From the NCBI GenBank assembly GCA_963677175.2, contig CAXXES010000004.1:992001-1056000 (forward strand): a stretch of DNA of 64,000 nucleotides, read 5' to 3'. The DNA is from Sunxiuqinia sp963677175. Its GTDB lineage: Bacteria > Bacteroidota > Bacteroidia > Bacteroidales > Prolixibacteraceae. Position 1 is the stretch's first letter. Each line of letters begins with the position of its first letter. The position numbers and the translations under genes were made by a program. Shown here piece by piece: positions 51,243 to 60,134 of the stretch. The notes beneath the pieces were generated by a model. The model had not been told where the DNA came from. It did not search any database and was given only the letters and a program-made list of their open reading frames with translations.

Positions 51243-52367
51243 TTACAATAAGTCATCCAATAAGTTTTTAAATTTGAATTGTCCGTTCGTTACATGAGTA
51301 TATTGTTGGGTTGTTTTAATACTTTCGTGCCCCATCCATTCCTGGATGTAGCGAATGTCAATGCCTTGTTCAATATGGTGGGTTGCAAAGCTGTGTCGTA
51401 AAATGTGTGGGTAAACCCGCCTGCGGATACCTGCGCTTCTTGCAACTTGTTTGATGACGCTCCAAACCGATTCGGGACTGTAAGTGCCTCCTTTCTGGCC
51501 TTCAAATAAGTAGGTACGGGTTGAGAATTCAGAGTGATAATCCCGGAGCATCGCAAGTAGGCTGTGCGGAAAACTAACATATCGGTCCTTATCGCCCTTG
51601 GCTCCTCTGATCCGAATCATCATCCGCTTCGAATCAATATCCTCTAACTTCAAATTTATTGCTTCCGATCTGCGTAGCCCGCAAGTATAAATTATGGCGA
51701 TCAAACATTTATGTTTTTTATTTTCCGCCACGTCCAACATTGCCTTTATTTCCTCTTTGCTCAATACCTCGGGTAAATGACGGCCTTTGCGGGGGCGCTC
51801 AATATCATAGTATTCCTTTGTTCTTCCCAACACTTTCTCATAATAGAATTTGATGGCGTTGATCCGCTGGTTTTGTTGGCTGGCTGAAATTCCTTTTTCG
51901 CGAATTAGCCACAGAATATATCTGCTAATCTGATCTTTCGTAACCTCCTTCAAATCATATTTCCGGAACATGGTTGCGAAATCGCGCATATAACTGATGT
52001 AAATCTTTTGCGTATTCGTGCTGTATCGCTTCTGCTCCAGTATCTCCCGGTAGCCTTCAGGAAGTTCAACTTTTGCCTGCTTACCTGTATTCACCTTGCC
52101 CGCTTTAGCATCATGATCGGCATCGGTCACAGTAGCCTTCACCCCCGAATAGTCCACCCAGGCCTTCCCGCGGAATGCTTCAAAAAAACGGTGCAAATCA
52201 AATTGCTTCTTCGGGATATACCAGCTTTTCATAGTCTGGCTCCACTTGCAGCCCTCCAGTTGTTTAACTGCCGCAGCCAATTCCGCATCGAAGTCAAACA
52301 GAAGTTGTACAACCGGTTGTCCATTGTGTATAATCTGGCTTAGCTTGATTTTCTTTATTGGTGTCAA
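51243..52367 (-). CDS. Xer-like tyrosine recombinase
   Basis: 374 residues. Unusual N-terminal about 75 residues (KLSQIIHNGQPVVQLLFDFDAELAAAVKQL ... WSQTMKSWYIPKKQFDL), a SAM-like core-binding domain (YREILEQKRYSTNTQKIYISYMRDF), then catalytic residues CGLRRSEAINL (Arg), HILRHSFATHHIEQG (His-x-x-Arg-His), GHESIKTTQQYTHV (His, Tyr). It lacks the extra I2 patch of integron IntI integrases. It is complete and lies among attC-like hairpins on the same strand as the cassettes. Confidence 0.9.
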   Translation of the reverse strand: MTPIKKIKLSQIIHNGQPVVQLLFDFDAELAAAVKQLEGCKWSQTMKSWYIPKKQFDLHRFFEAFRGKAWVDYSGVKATVTDADHDAKAGKVNTGKQAKVELPEGYREILEQKRYSTNTQKIYISYMRDFATMFRKYDLKEVTKDQISRYILWLIREKGISASQQNQRINAIKFYYEKVLGRTKEYYDIERPRKGRHLPEVLSKEEIKAMLDVAENKKHKCLIAIIYTCGLRRSEAINLKLEDIDSKRMMIRIRGAKGDKDRYVSFPHSLLAMLRDYHSEFSTRTYLFEGQKGGTYSPESVWSVIKQVARSAGIRRRVYPHILRHSFATHHIEQGIDIRYIQEWMGHESIKTTQQYTHVTNGQFKFKNLLDDLL

Positions 52368-52560
52368 AATGCCGGTTTTTATTTCAGTCCCACAAGTTAT
52401 GTAATTATACAGTACAAATCAGTCAATCGGGCATAATTTAGTTTCATTCAAAATAAGCGGAGAAGATTCACCATTTGCAGAATAATTGGGCAAAGCAATA
52501 GCCCCGCCGGAGTGGGCAGCTAAACCTGCGTATGCGTGCAACCAAATCTACGTCCGTATG

Positions 52561-52734
52561 TAATGAAATTTTCACACACTCTAAACACTGCTTACATACG
52601 TGTGTAATTCATTTTTCACACACTGTAAGTACTGCTTTCACCGTGTAAAGTTTTATTTTCATACGTATGAAAGTTTACGTACGTACCTCTAAAGATTTAC
52701 TCCCGTACGTGTGTAAATATATGCCGGCACGTGT
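52561..52734. repeat. Array of about 22-bp units leading into an R1 tail
   Basis: TAA-containing motifs recur at 52561, 52582, 52605, 52626, 52646, (TGAAAG) 52668, 52690 and 52714, mean spacing about 22 bp, with many ACGTGTGTAA / CATACGTATG palindromic words. It passes into the R1 tail ATATGCCGGCACGTGTGCC. Confidence 0.65.
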
Positions 52735-52920
52735 GCCAGCTCGGCAGACTTCTTTAGGAAAACCCGGAAAGCCAATCCACTTTTATCGTAGAGCGAATTC
52801 ATGCTGTTTTGTGCGCTGTACCAGGCCTAATCTTACAGCATACTTTATCGATTGCCGTTGCAAACGGCTACCAGCTTGCCCCTCGTTTCCGCTTCGCTCA
52901 AGCGAGGGGCAGGTTGGGGC
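52700..52920. repeat. Dispersed repeat R1, tail copy
   Basis: CCCGTACGTGTGTAAATATA, ATGCCGGCACGTG, GGAAAACCCGGAAAGCCAAT, GATTGCCGTTGCAAACGGCT, GCCCCTCGTTTCCGCTTCGC. 52921-52996 and 52368-52560 show no gene. Confidence 0.75.
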
Positions 52921-52996
52921 CAAGTGGATAGCCAGATTTTTCTCATATCCCAAAGAGCGAGGGCGGAATACACGGTGCGAAAACTGCTGTAACCCC

Positions 52997-53896
52997 CTAT
53001 GGAATATACAAAATATTGGCGGTAGTTTTTTCCTTTTTAAATTTTACTGGATTCCAATTATCAATTTCAGGTTGAATTAATTGGGGACTAAAAAATAGTA
53101 TTTCTTGTCCAATACGTATATTATATGCTGTATGTTTAAATGAGTATTCTTTTTTTTGGCAACCAATGTAAAGTTTTTGTATCTCTGGAACATTATCATA
53201 AGATACTATCCATTTAAAATTTGTAATATTTTTAATTGCATCACTTACTTCTTTATGATTTTCAATTTCATAATGATTCATATATAAAGTGCTCGCCTTG
53301 TTGAAGTAAGGTGGATCAAAATAGAAAATTACATTTTCATCAATACCCTCATTTTGTATTTTTTCTATGAGTTTTATTGCATCTTTTTTATACAGAGAAA
53401 TATCCTTTTTACGAGAAGCAATTAATCTTATTCTATCAATAAGTTCAGGTTTGTTAAATCGACAATTCATCAAATAATTACCATCTTGTTCCATACCTCC
53501 CATTACTCCTGCATTTATTATCCCTGAACGATTGGTTCGATTCATAAAAAAAGTTGAAAATCCAAGTTCCAACAAATCAGCTTTTTGTTTATTGCTTTGA
53601 ATCGCTCTTTGTTTATGCCATTCGGTAATAGATATTTCAGTATTTTCAATAAGAGCACATAATTGATTTGTATTATTTAAAACAGAATGCCAGAAGGCAT
53701 AAATGGATCTATCTTTATCGTTTATGGTAATTTTATTTACATAACCCTCAAATAATAAAAACAAAGCAACAGACGCACCACCGGAATAGGGTTCGATATA
53801 ATGACCATTTACGTTATTGTCAATACAAATTTTTGCAAAAAATGCTGCTAATTTGTTTTTACCTCCAGGATACCTTAATGGTGAATAAAAGATCAT
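52997..53896 (-). CDS. D12-class DNA adenine methyltransferase
   Basis: 299 residues. FYSPLRYPGGKNKLAAFF is the SAM-binding PGGK motif of D12 (Dam-like) N6-adenine methylases; EPYSGGASVALFLL follows and VIFYFDPPYF is the catalytic DPPY. 5 bp after the ParB-like gene, so one operon. The last codons (NILYIP) overlap a segment (ATATACAAAATATTGGC) resembling the right arm of the hairpin elements. Could be half of a restriction/defence pair. Confidence 0.9.
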   Translation of the reverse strand: MIFYSPLRYPGGKNKLAAFFAKICIDNNVNGHYIEPYSGGASVALFLLFEGYVNKITINDKDRSIYAFWHSVLNNTNQLCALIENTEISITEWHKQRAIQSNKQKADLLELGFSTFFMNRTNRSGIINAGVMGGMEQDGNYLMNCRFNKPELIDRIRLIASRKKDISLYKKDAIKLIEKIQNEGIDENVIFYFDPPYFNKASTLYMNHYEIENHKEVSDAIKNITNFKWIVSYDNVPEIQKLYIGCQKKEYSFKHTAYNIRIGQEILFFSPQLIQPEIDNWNPVKFKKEKTTANILYIP

Positions 53897-53901
53897 TGAG
53901 A

Positions 53902-55461
53902 TTAATTGTGGAGTTTATCACTTAAAATTTCAAATAGAGGCATTAAATGCGCCCACGCTCGTTTATTGTGTTCAACATCAACTCTCGTTTCTATGTTATG
54001 AACAGCTAAATCTAATCCCATTTTAATTCTTTCAATATAATCCCTCAAATTTTTTAATGTCAAAGTATCTAATTGTCCTTCTAATTCATGCTTCAGAATA
54101 TAATCTAACATTCCTTTTAACGAATTATTAGAATAATTTTTATCAGGTGTAAATCTAAGAATATTCATTATAGATTCAGAATCAATTTCTTCTGAAATTG
54201 AATATTTTCCTTTTATAAATTTAATTAACGTGTCTACCTTCTTTAAACTATTCTTTTGATTTTCTTCAATACTTTTAATGTTTAAAGAATCAAGTAGGGA
54301 TTTCTCTTTTAGATAAAAGTATAATGTTTGTTCCAAATAGGTTCTTAATAAAACCGAAAATGCATATTTGTTTTGTAGTGGTAAATGTTTCAACTCAGAG
54401 AATAGTGCATCTAATTTTTCATTATCAAAAATGACTTCTTTATCTCTTGGAATAATAATATTCTCATATGCTTTTCTTCTTGATCGCTTTTTCCTTCTTG
54501 TTGTTATTTTTTTCTTTTCATCTTCAAGGTTAGCTCTTTCTTCTGCTTTTCGACTTTGAGTTGTGCCTGTGGCATTGTTTTTTGTGAAATCTAAAGTTGG
54601 ATTGGTTTTCAGTTGTTCAATGAATTTCTTCTTGTCATCTTCTTTGTTAAAATCCCGAGAAAAACGTTCTGCATCAATTAAAATCCTGAAAACTACTAAA
54701 AGTCGTTTTTCAAACTCTACACGTGGTAAATTTATAAGTAATTGTCCGTCATCGTTATCAAATTCAATTCCTAGGAATTTTCTTGCTTCATCATATAAAT
54801 AGAACCTTTCAAGGTTCGTAAAATTAAAAAGTGAAATGTCTATAATTATTCCATCCTCCTTTTCCATGATTTCACTTCCCTCATGAAATAAATTGTATGC
54901 TTTTAATGGCTTTAGAATTTTAGGCCTAGTTTCGTTAAGCACATCACAAATATCTTCAATTACTAAACCATCTTCATAGTACATTTCAGCAACAAAAGCA
55001 TATTGATTTCCTGTTTTCCAGCGGTGTAAAGTAGCACCATTATGTCTCTCATAAATAATTGGATTGGCCAATAGCCTATTGGGAGCAATGTAACATTTCA
55101 ACCTATTATCCACAGGTATATTATTATTCACAATGTTTTTCAAAAGAATATTAGCTTTGGCTGTTGATAGATATTTTTTGGGATTTTGTAACAGCTTTAA
55201 TGCACAAGTTCTTCTGTTGCCTTCTAGAACAATCTTTTTATCATTCTCTATGCAAATTATTGGTTCCTCTCCAACAAAATAACCTTCTTCTGAAATTTTC
55301 TTAGCAAGCTCATAAACGTCTTCATTTTGAATAAGGGATTTTATAATCTCAGTTTGATTCAAATTATTTCCAAGATGTCTTAATCGTGGATTATTTTTAT
55401 CCAATTGAAGGGAATCTAATTTGTATTCAAATGTTTCCCAAGATGAGTAATCTATATACAT
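53902..55461 (-). CDS. ParB/Srx-like nuclease-domain protein
   Basis: 519 residues. N-terminal ParB-like domain (FEYKLDSLQLDKNNPRLRHLGN ... IIKSLIQNEDVYELAKKISEEGYFVGEEPIICIEND ... VLEGNRRTCALKLL; the GNRR replaces the GERR of ParB). Middle part is highly charged (EKKKITTRRKKRSRRKAYENIIIPRDKEVIFDNE). The C-terminal about 160 residues are helical. Partner of the downstream Dam-like methylase. Such ParB-like proteins often act in DNA recognition or cleavage; a defence role is inferred. Confidence 0.8.
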   Translation of the reverse strand: MYIDYSSWETFEYKLDSLQLDKNNPRLRHLGNNLNQTEIIKSLIQNEDVYELAKKISEEGYFVGEEPIICIENDKKIVLEGNRRTCALKLLQNPKKYLSTAKANILLKNIVNNNIPVDNRLKCYIAPNRLLANPIIYERHNGATLHRWKTGNQYAFVAEMYYEDGLVIEDICDVLNETRPKILKPLKAYNLFHEGSEIMEKEDGIIIDISLFNFTNLERFYLYDEARKFLGIEFDNDDGQLLINLPRVEFEKRLLVVFRILIDAERFSRDFNKEDDKKKFIEQLKTNPTLDFTKNNATGTTQSRKAEERANLEDEKKKITTRRKKRSRRKAYENIIIPRDKEVIFDNEKLDALFSELKHLPLQNKYAFSVLLRTYLEQTLYFYLKEKSLLDSLNIKSIEENQKNSLKKVDTLIKFIKGKYSISEEIDSESIMNILRFTPDKNYSNNSLKGMLDYILKHELEGQLDTLTLKNLRDYIERIKMGLDLAVHNIETRVDVEHNKRAWAHLMPLFEILSDKLHN

Positions 55462-55511
55462 GGGTTTTATTTTAGGTTAGTTTTTATTTCTTTCATGTAT
55501 TTGTCAATTTT

Positions 55512-55591
55512 AAATTACCGCGTAGATTAGAGCCTAACAGCCCTCTCAATAATTATTGCTCGTAAATGTACAAATACTGAGTTTGCTGTCA
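55512..55591. repeat. Dispersed repeat R4, copy 3
   Basis: AAATTACCGCGTAGATTAGA, GCCTAACAGCCCTCTCAATA, CGTAAATGTACAAATACTGA; about 70 percent identical to the copy at 34243. 55592-55746 carries a small CTCTCGTTTT / AAACGAGGG hairpin. Confidence 0.75.
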
Positions 55592-55746
55592 TTTCCTCAT
55601 TTCTAATTCCATTCACGCCGTCTTACACAGCCAGCCATTCCGGGCACCCTCTCGTTTTAGTTTCGCTCAAACGAGGGAAGTGAGAGTTGCGAAATAGCTT
55701 ATGGGCTTTGCAAAGGAGTTTGAAATAAAGAAATGTGCCTCAATGT

Positions 55747-56055
55747 CTATGGTTGATCTTGCTCATTTTTATCCAGCGTAGAGGAATCTTCATAATAATG
55801 TGTGGCAAAAAGATTGATGACCATTCTGTTGTTTGATCCAGCATTGATATTTATCATTGGCAGATCGTTGGTTAGAAAGAAATTTGCCTCGATGTGGTAA
55901 AGATCGGACAAAACAACAGCCTGCTCCGGTGTCAGTTTTGATGTCCCTGCCTCTATTTCAAGATATTGGGAAACGGAAATTTTCAGTTTGTCAGCAACTT
56001 CCTTTGTGGAGTAGCTGTGACTTATTCGTAATAAAAATGGAAGATTAGAAGTCAT
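55747..56055 (-). CDS. XRE-family helix-turn-helix protein
   Basis: 102 residues. LLRISHSYSTKEVADKLKISVSQYLEIEAGTSKLTPEQAVVLSDLYHIEANFFL is a Cro/C1-type HTH; the C-terminal tail is short and acidic (EDSSTLDKNEQDQP). Stand-alone gene with the next XRE gene on the same strand. Confidence 0.85.
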   Translation of the reverse strand: MTSNLPFLLRISHSYSTKEVADKLKISVSQYLEIEAGTSKLTPEQAVVLSDLYHIEANFFLTNDLPMININAGSNNRMVINLFATHYYEDSSTLDKNEQDQP

Positions 56056-56133
56056 AATAAAGATATTTCTGATGTTTGTTCAAATATAGTTATAAAATAT
56101 ACGTTTTTTTATGATCCTTCTTAAAAAAACAAT

Positions 56134-56559
56134 CTACCTTTTGCCGTTAAGCTTTTCGATAAGTTTCCAAAATTGCTCCCGTTCCTTTCGGAGATTCTCT
56201 ACTTCGGAAAGCAAAAGTTTAATCTGATCATTTTTATCTGTTAAGATCTCTTCATAATGATGGATAATTGGCTGGGCTTCTGAACTTTCATAATACTTGC
56301 CAGTGTTTATTGTTCCAATTCCAATGCTGTATTTGCCGATATTATAGTGTTCTGTTTGATTGTCTATAAAAAAGTATTCCGGATTAACATTATACAACAT
56401 TGCAAGTTCTTTCGCTCTGTCTATCGTAAGTCGTACTTGTCCTAACTCCAGTTTCGAATACGCGGCTTGAGTTATATTAATTTTATCCGCAACGAGTTCC
56501 TGGCTCCACCCCCGGCTTACTCGTAAAGTGCGTAGTTTATTTCCAGTCAAACTATCCAT
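56134..56559 (-). CDS. XRE-family helix-turn-helix regulator with coiled coil
   Basis: 141 residues. HTH at about 5-62 (LRTLRVSRGWSQELVADKINITQAAYSKLELGQVRLTIDRAKELAMLYNV) and a C-terminal coiled coil (KNDQIKLLLSEVENLRKEREQFWKLIEKL). Related in plan to the 41553 regulator. Precedes, but is separated by 80 bp from, the 102-residue XRE gene. The interval 56560-57130 contains no further gene. Confidence 0.88.
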   Translation of the reverse strand: MDSLTGNKLRTLRVSRGWSQELVADKINITQAAYSKLELGQVRLTIDRAKELAMLYNVNPEYFFIDNQTEHYNIGKYSIGIGTINTGKYYESSEAQPIIHHYEEILTDKNDQIKLLLSEVENLRKEREQFWKLIEKLNGKR

Positions 56560-56934
56560 ATTTCAGATTGTAGTCTAAAAAGTTGTAAGATACAACTAAA
56601 AGTCCAAAATCACAAATGAATTTGTTAGAATATTCATTGAGCATACAACATCTTTACAATGAGTAGGGTGGAGAAAAATCTTCCTCGATCTATGTTTTAA
56701 AATTAACAAACAAAATATCCTTTAAAAAGAGATAACATGAGTAACATGTTCTATTCAAATCTAATTTCCTCATTCTGTATACATCCGCCTCCATGAAAAT
56801 CAGCGGAGACACCTGATCTAATATCCTTCAAGGTTTGGGGAAACATCAATCCAACAATCTAAAAAAATCTTAAAAGTATGAATGCTATTTTCTGCTTCAT
56901 GGCATTGCTATGCTTATTCCGAACCGGAAGGAAC

Positions 56935-56982
56935 GAACTCACGAGGGTGAGAGGGGGAGAACTCACGAGGGTGCGAGGGGGC
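56935..56982. repeat. Two 24-bp tandem units upstream of susC
   Basis: GAACTCACGAGGGTGAGAGG and GAACTCACGAGGGTGCGAGG start 24 bp apart. No clear TAnnTTTG promoter is seen before susC in this stretch. Confidence 0.7.
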
Positions 56983-57130
56983 GAAGACATTTATCAGATA
57001 ACGAATTCGTGTGTTCCTGCGTTCGTGCGTTCGTGTCTTGTCGTCTTTGTGGCTTTGTGTTCAATCTGGATTACCAGCTTTTTTCGAAGAGCAAACCAAT
57101 AATTAATTACCAACTAAAATCAATTTAAAA

Positions 57131-60121
57131 ATGAAGAAAACGCGAAAAAAACAAAAGTTTATGTATGGAATAGCTTTGTGCTTATTCCTGTTGATGAACC
57201 CGGGCCTCGTGGCACAGGCTGCCGGGCAGCCGGTTTTTTCTACCGGGGATTCGGGGGCAAGCCCGGAGGGGGTGCAGCAAGAGCGCCACACGGTTAGCGG
57301 CAGGGTAACCGACCAGCAGGGCCAGCCCTTGCCGGGTGTTACGATTGTTGTTCGTGGAACGATGTCGGGCGTTATTACCGACACCGACGGAAGCTACACG
57401 ATGCCTGATGTTCCTGATGATGCCACGCTGGTGTTTTCGTTTGTAGGGATGAAAACACAAGAGCTGCCGGTGGCTGGCAAAACACACCTTGATGTGGTGC
57501 TGGCGGAGGAGACCATCGGACTGGAGGAGGTGGTGGCCATTGGCTACGGTACCCAGCAAAAACGCGAGGTGTCGGGCTCCATCACCAATGTGTTAGAGAA
57601 AGATTTTAACCAGGGGGTCAACCGCACGGCCGTCGATATGCTGCAGGGGAAGGTGGCCGGGCTGGTTATCACTTCGGGCAGCGGCGATGTCAGCTCGGAG
57701 AAGACGGTACGCCTGCGTGGCACTTCTTCGCTTACCGGCAGCAGCGAACCGTTTGTGGTCATTGACGGGGTGCCGGGACTGAGCATGAACTCGGTGGCCC
57801 CGCAGGACATTGAATCGGTCAGCGTGCTGAAGGACGCGTCGGCCGCTGCCATCTATGGTTCGCGTTCGGCCAGCGGGGTGATCGTGATTACCACCAAAAC
57901 GGGCAAGGAGAACCGCAGCGAGATCCGATACAACGGTTACGTGGCTGCCGACGTTATCTCCAACAAACCCGACGTGCTGACCGCTTCGGAGTGGCGTGAC
58001 TACTGCGCCGCGAACAACATCGACACCAAAGGCCTTGACAAGGGCGCCGATACCGATTGGTTCGACGAGATCATGCGCGTGGGCATTACCCATAACCACG
58101 ACATCTCGCTTTCGGGCGGTGCCGCAAACCACAATTACCGGGCATCAGTCTCGTACCAGGAGCGCGAGGGACTGGTGAAAGACAACTACCAGAACCGGCT
58201 GAACGCCCGGCTCAGCTTTACCCAGAAAGCGCTGGAGGACCGCTTCAGCATAACACTGACCGGCGCCCTGACCGAACGCGACTACAGCCCGTCCTACACC
58301 GATAATTTTGTGCTGGCCTATAACATGCTCCCGGTATATCCGGTGAAAAACAGCGACGGTTCGTGGTTCGACAGCGAAGAATACGACCAGGGCAACCCGG
58401 TGCGCAACATCGAATACAACAAAAGCCTGCATAAAAACAACTTGTACTACCTTAATGCGAAGGCGGAACTGGAGATTGCCGACGGGCTGGTTGCAGGGGT
58501 GAACGTGCTGAAGGAAAGGGAGAATGACGACTATGGCCAGTATTACCATTCGGAAACGGAAGCCGGCCGCAATGATAACGGCTATGCCAAAAGGGAAGCG
58601 TGGACCAGGGATAAAAAGCTGCTGGAAACCACGCTGAACTACCAGCTGGAACTGGGGGCCCATAAGCTGAACTTCCTCGGCGGCTATTCCTGGGAGCATA
58701 ACAAGCACCAGCTGGCCGGGGCGCAAAACCGCCAGTTCTCCACCGACTTTTTTGGCTACCACAACCTTGAGGCGGGAGAGAACCTGCTGGCGGGCGACGT
58801 GTGGTCGTCGGCCAACATGAGCCGGCTGATCTCTTTCTTCGGAAGGGTGAACTATTCGCTGAACGGAAAGTATATCCTTACGGGCACCATCCGGCGCGAC
58901 GGTTCGTCCAAATTCGGAGAGAACCATAAGTGGGGGACATTCCCTTCGGTGTCGGCCGCCTGGCGTTTGGTGGATGAACCCTTTATGCAGGCTGTTGGCC
59001 TGTTTGACGAGCTGAAGCTGCGGGCCGGTTACGGGGTGTCGGGCAACCAGGATGGCCTGGACCCGTACCAGTCACTGGAACTGTACGGCAGCTCGGGCCA
59101 GTATTACGACGACGGCAAATGGTACACGGCTTACCAAATCAGCCAGAATGCCAATCCCGACCTGAAGTGGGAAGAGACGGCCATGTTTAACGCCGGTGTC
59201 GATTTCAGCCTGTTGGAACGCCGGATCAGCGGTTCGCTGGAGTATTACCACAAAAAGACCACCGACCTGCTGTACACCTATCAGGTGCCCGTGCCGCCCT
59301 ACTTGTACCCGGAGATGATCGCCAATGTGGGGGACATGAAGAATGAAGGGTTCGAAGCGGTGATTAACGGCGATGTGATCAGGAAAGATGACTTGCGCTG
59401 GACCGTGTCGGTGAACCTGGCCCATAATAAAAACGAGATTACCCGTTTGTCGAATGCCGACTTTGCAACTGAGTCGATCAAGACCGGCGATGCCTGGATC
59501 CGCGGGGGGTCGGACAATACCACCCACATCGTGGAGGAAGGCAGGGAAGTGGGCACCTTTTACGGATGGAGGTGCTTCGGGCTGGATGAAAATGGTAAAT
59601 ACATCATGGATGAAATGGTGGACGGGAAAGAGGGCCTGTCGGAAGAAGACCGCACGTATATCGGTTCTGCACAGCCCGACCTGACTTACGGGATCAGCAG
59701 CATGCTGAGCTGGAAAAACGTCGAGTTCTCCTTTTTCCTGCGCGGGGTATATGGCAATGATGTGCTGAACTTTTCGCGGATGTCGTACGGCACCACCCAA
59801 TGGCTGCCGGGCGCAAATGTACTGAAGGATGCTTTGACCAGCGGATTGACCGATAATCCCAAGTATTGCAGCTATTACATTGAGAAAGGCTCGTTCCTGC
59901 GCATGGACAATGCCACGGTAGCCTACAACTTCGATACAGCCAATTGGTGGGGAATAAAACAACTGCGTGTTTACCTAACGGGCCAGAACCTGTTCACCAT
60001 CACAGGCTACGACGGACTGGACCCTGAAGTGGAAATGGGCGGCCTTGATCCAGGCGTGGAAGGACGTGAATATTATCCGAAAGCACGGACGTTCTCCCTG
60101 GGGGTCAACCTGAGTTTTTAA
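57131..60121 (+). CDS. SusC-like TonB-dependent receptor
   Basis: 996 residues, the usual size. Signal peptide to about AQAAG. CarboxypepD-regulatory-like domain at about 50-130 (HTVSGRVTDQQGQPLPGVTIVVRGTMSGVITDTDGSY), plug with EEVVAIGYGTQQKREVSGSI, and GSVRLRGTSSLTGSSEPFVVIDGVPG-type motif (KTVRLRGTSSLTGSS), ASAAAIYGSRSASGVIVITTK; a 22-strand barrel ends SLGVNLSF with terminal Phe. Imports oligosaccharide together with the lipoprotein encoded next, 13 bp away. GC-rich, unlike the AT-rich region before it. Confidence 0.95.
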   Translation: MKKTRKKQKFMYGIALCLFLLMNPGLVAQAAGQPVFSTGDSGASPEGVQQERHTVSGRVTDQQGQPLPGVTIVVRGTMSGVITDTDGSYTMPDVPDDATLVFSFVGMKTQELPVAGKTHLDVVLAEETIGLEEVVAIGYGTQQKREVSGSITNVLEKDFNQGVNRTAVDMLQGKVAGLVITSGSGDVSSEKTVRLRGTSSLTGSSEPFVVIDGVPGLSMNSVAPQDIESVSVLKDASAAAIYGSRSASGVIVITTKTGKENRSEIRYNGYVAADVISNKPDVLTASEWRDYCAANNIDTKGLDKGADTDWFDEIMRVGITHNHDISLSGGAANHNYRASVSYQEREGLVKDNYQNRLNARLSFTQKALEDRFSITLTGALTERDYSPSYTDNFVLAYNMLPVYPVKNSDGSWFDSEEYDQGNPVRNIEYNKSLHKNNLYYLNAKAELEIADGLVAGVNVLKERENDDYGQYYHSETEAGRNDNGYAKREAWTRDKKLLETTLNYQLELGAHKLNFLGGYSWEHNKHQLAGAQNRQFSTDFFGYHNLEAGENLLAGDVWSSANMSRLISFFGRVNYSLNGKYILTGTIRRDGSSKFGENHKWGTFPSVSAAWRLVDEPFMQAVGLFDELKLRAGYGVSGNQDGLDPYQSLELYGSSGQYYDDGKWYTAYQISQNANPDLKWEETAMFNAGVDFSLLERRISGSLEYYHKKTTDLLYTYQVPVPPYLYPEMIANVGDMKNEGFEAVINGDVIRKDDLRWTVSVNLAHNKNEITRLSNADFATESIKTGDAWIRGGSDNTTHIVEEGREVGTFYGWRCFGLDENGKYIMDEMVDGKEGLSEEDRTYIGSAQPDLTYGISSMLSWKNVEFSFFLRGVYGNDVLNFSRMSYGTTQWLPGANVLKDALTSGLTDNPKYCSYYIEKGSFLRMDNATVAYNFDTANWWGIKQLRVYLTGQNLFTITGYDGLDPEVEMGGLDPGVEGREYYPKARTFSLGVNLSF

Positions 60122-60134
60122 GCGTTAATCAATC

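Noticed and set aside
51243..52367. Integron integrase (IntI) call for the recombinase
   Set aside because: It has Xer-type catalytic boxes but not the IntI-specific extra patch between the catalytic Arg and the HxxRH box.
56878..57102. Short plus-strand frames before susC
   Set aside because: They run over the 24-bp tandem units, have low-complexity content and no family match; probably leader DNA.
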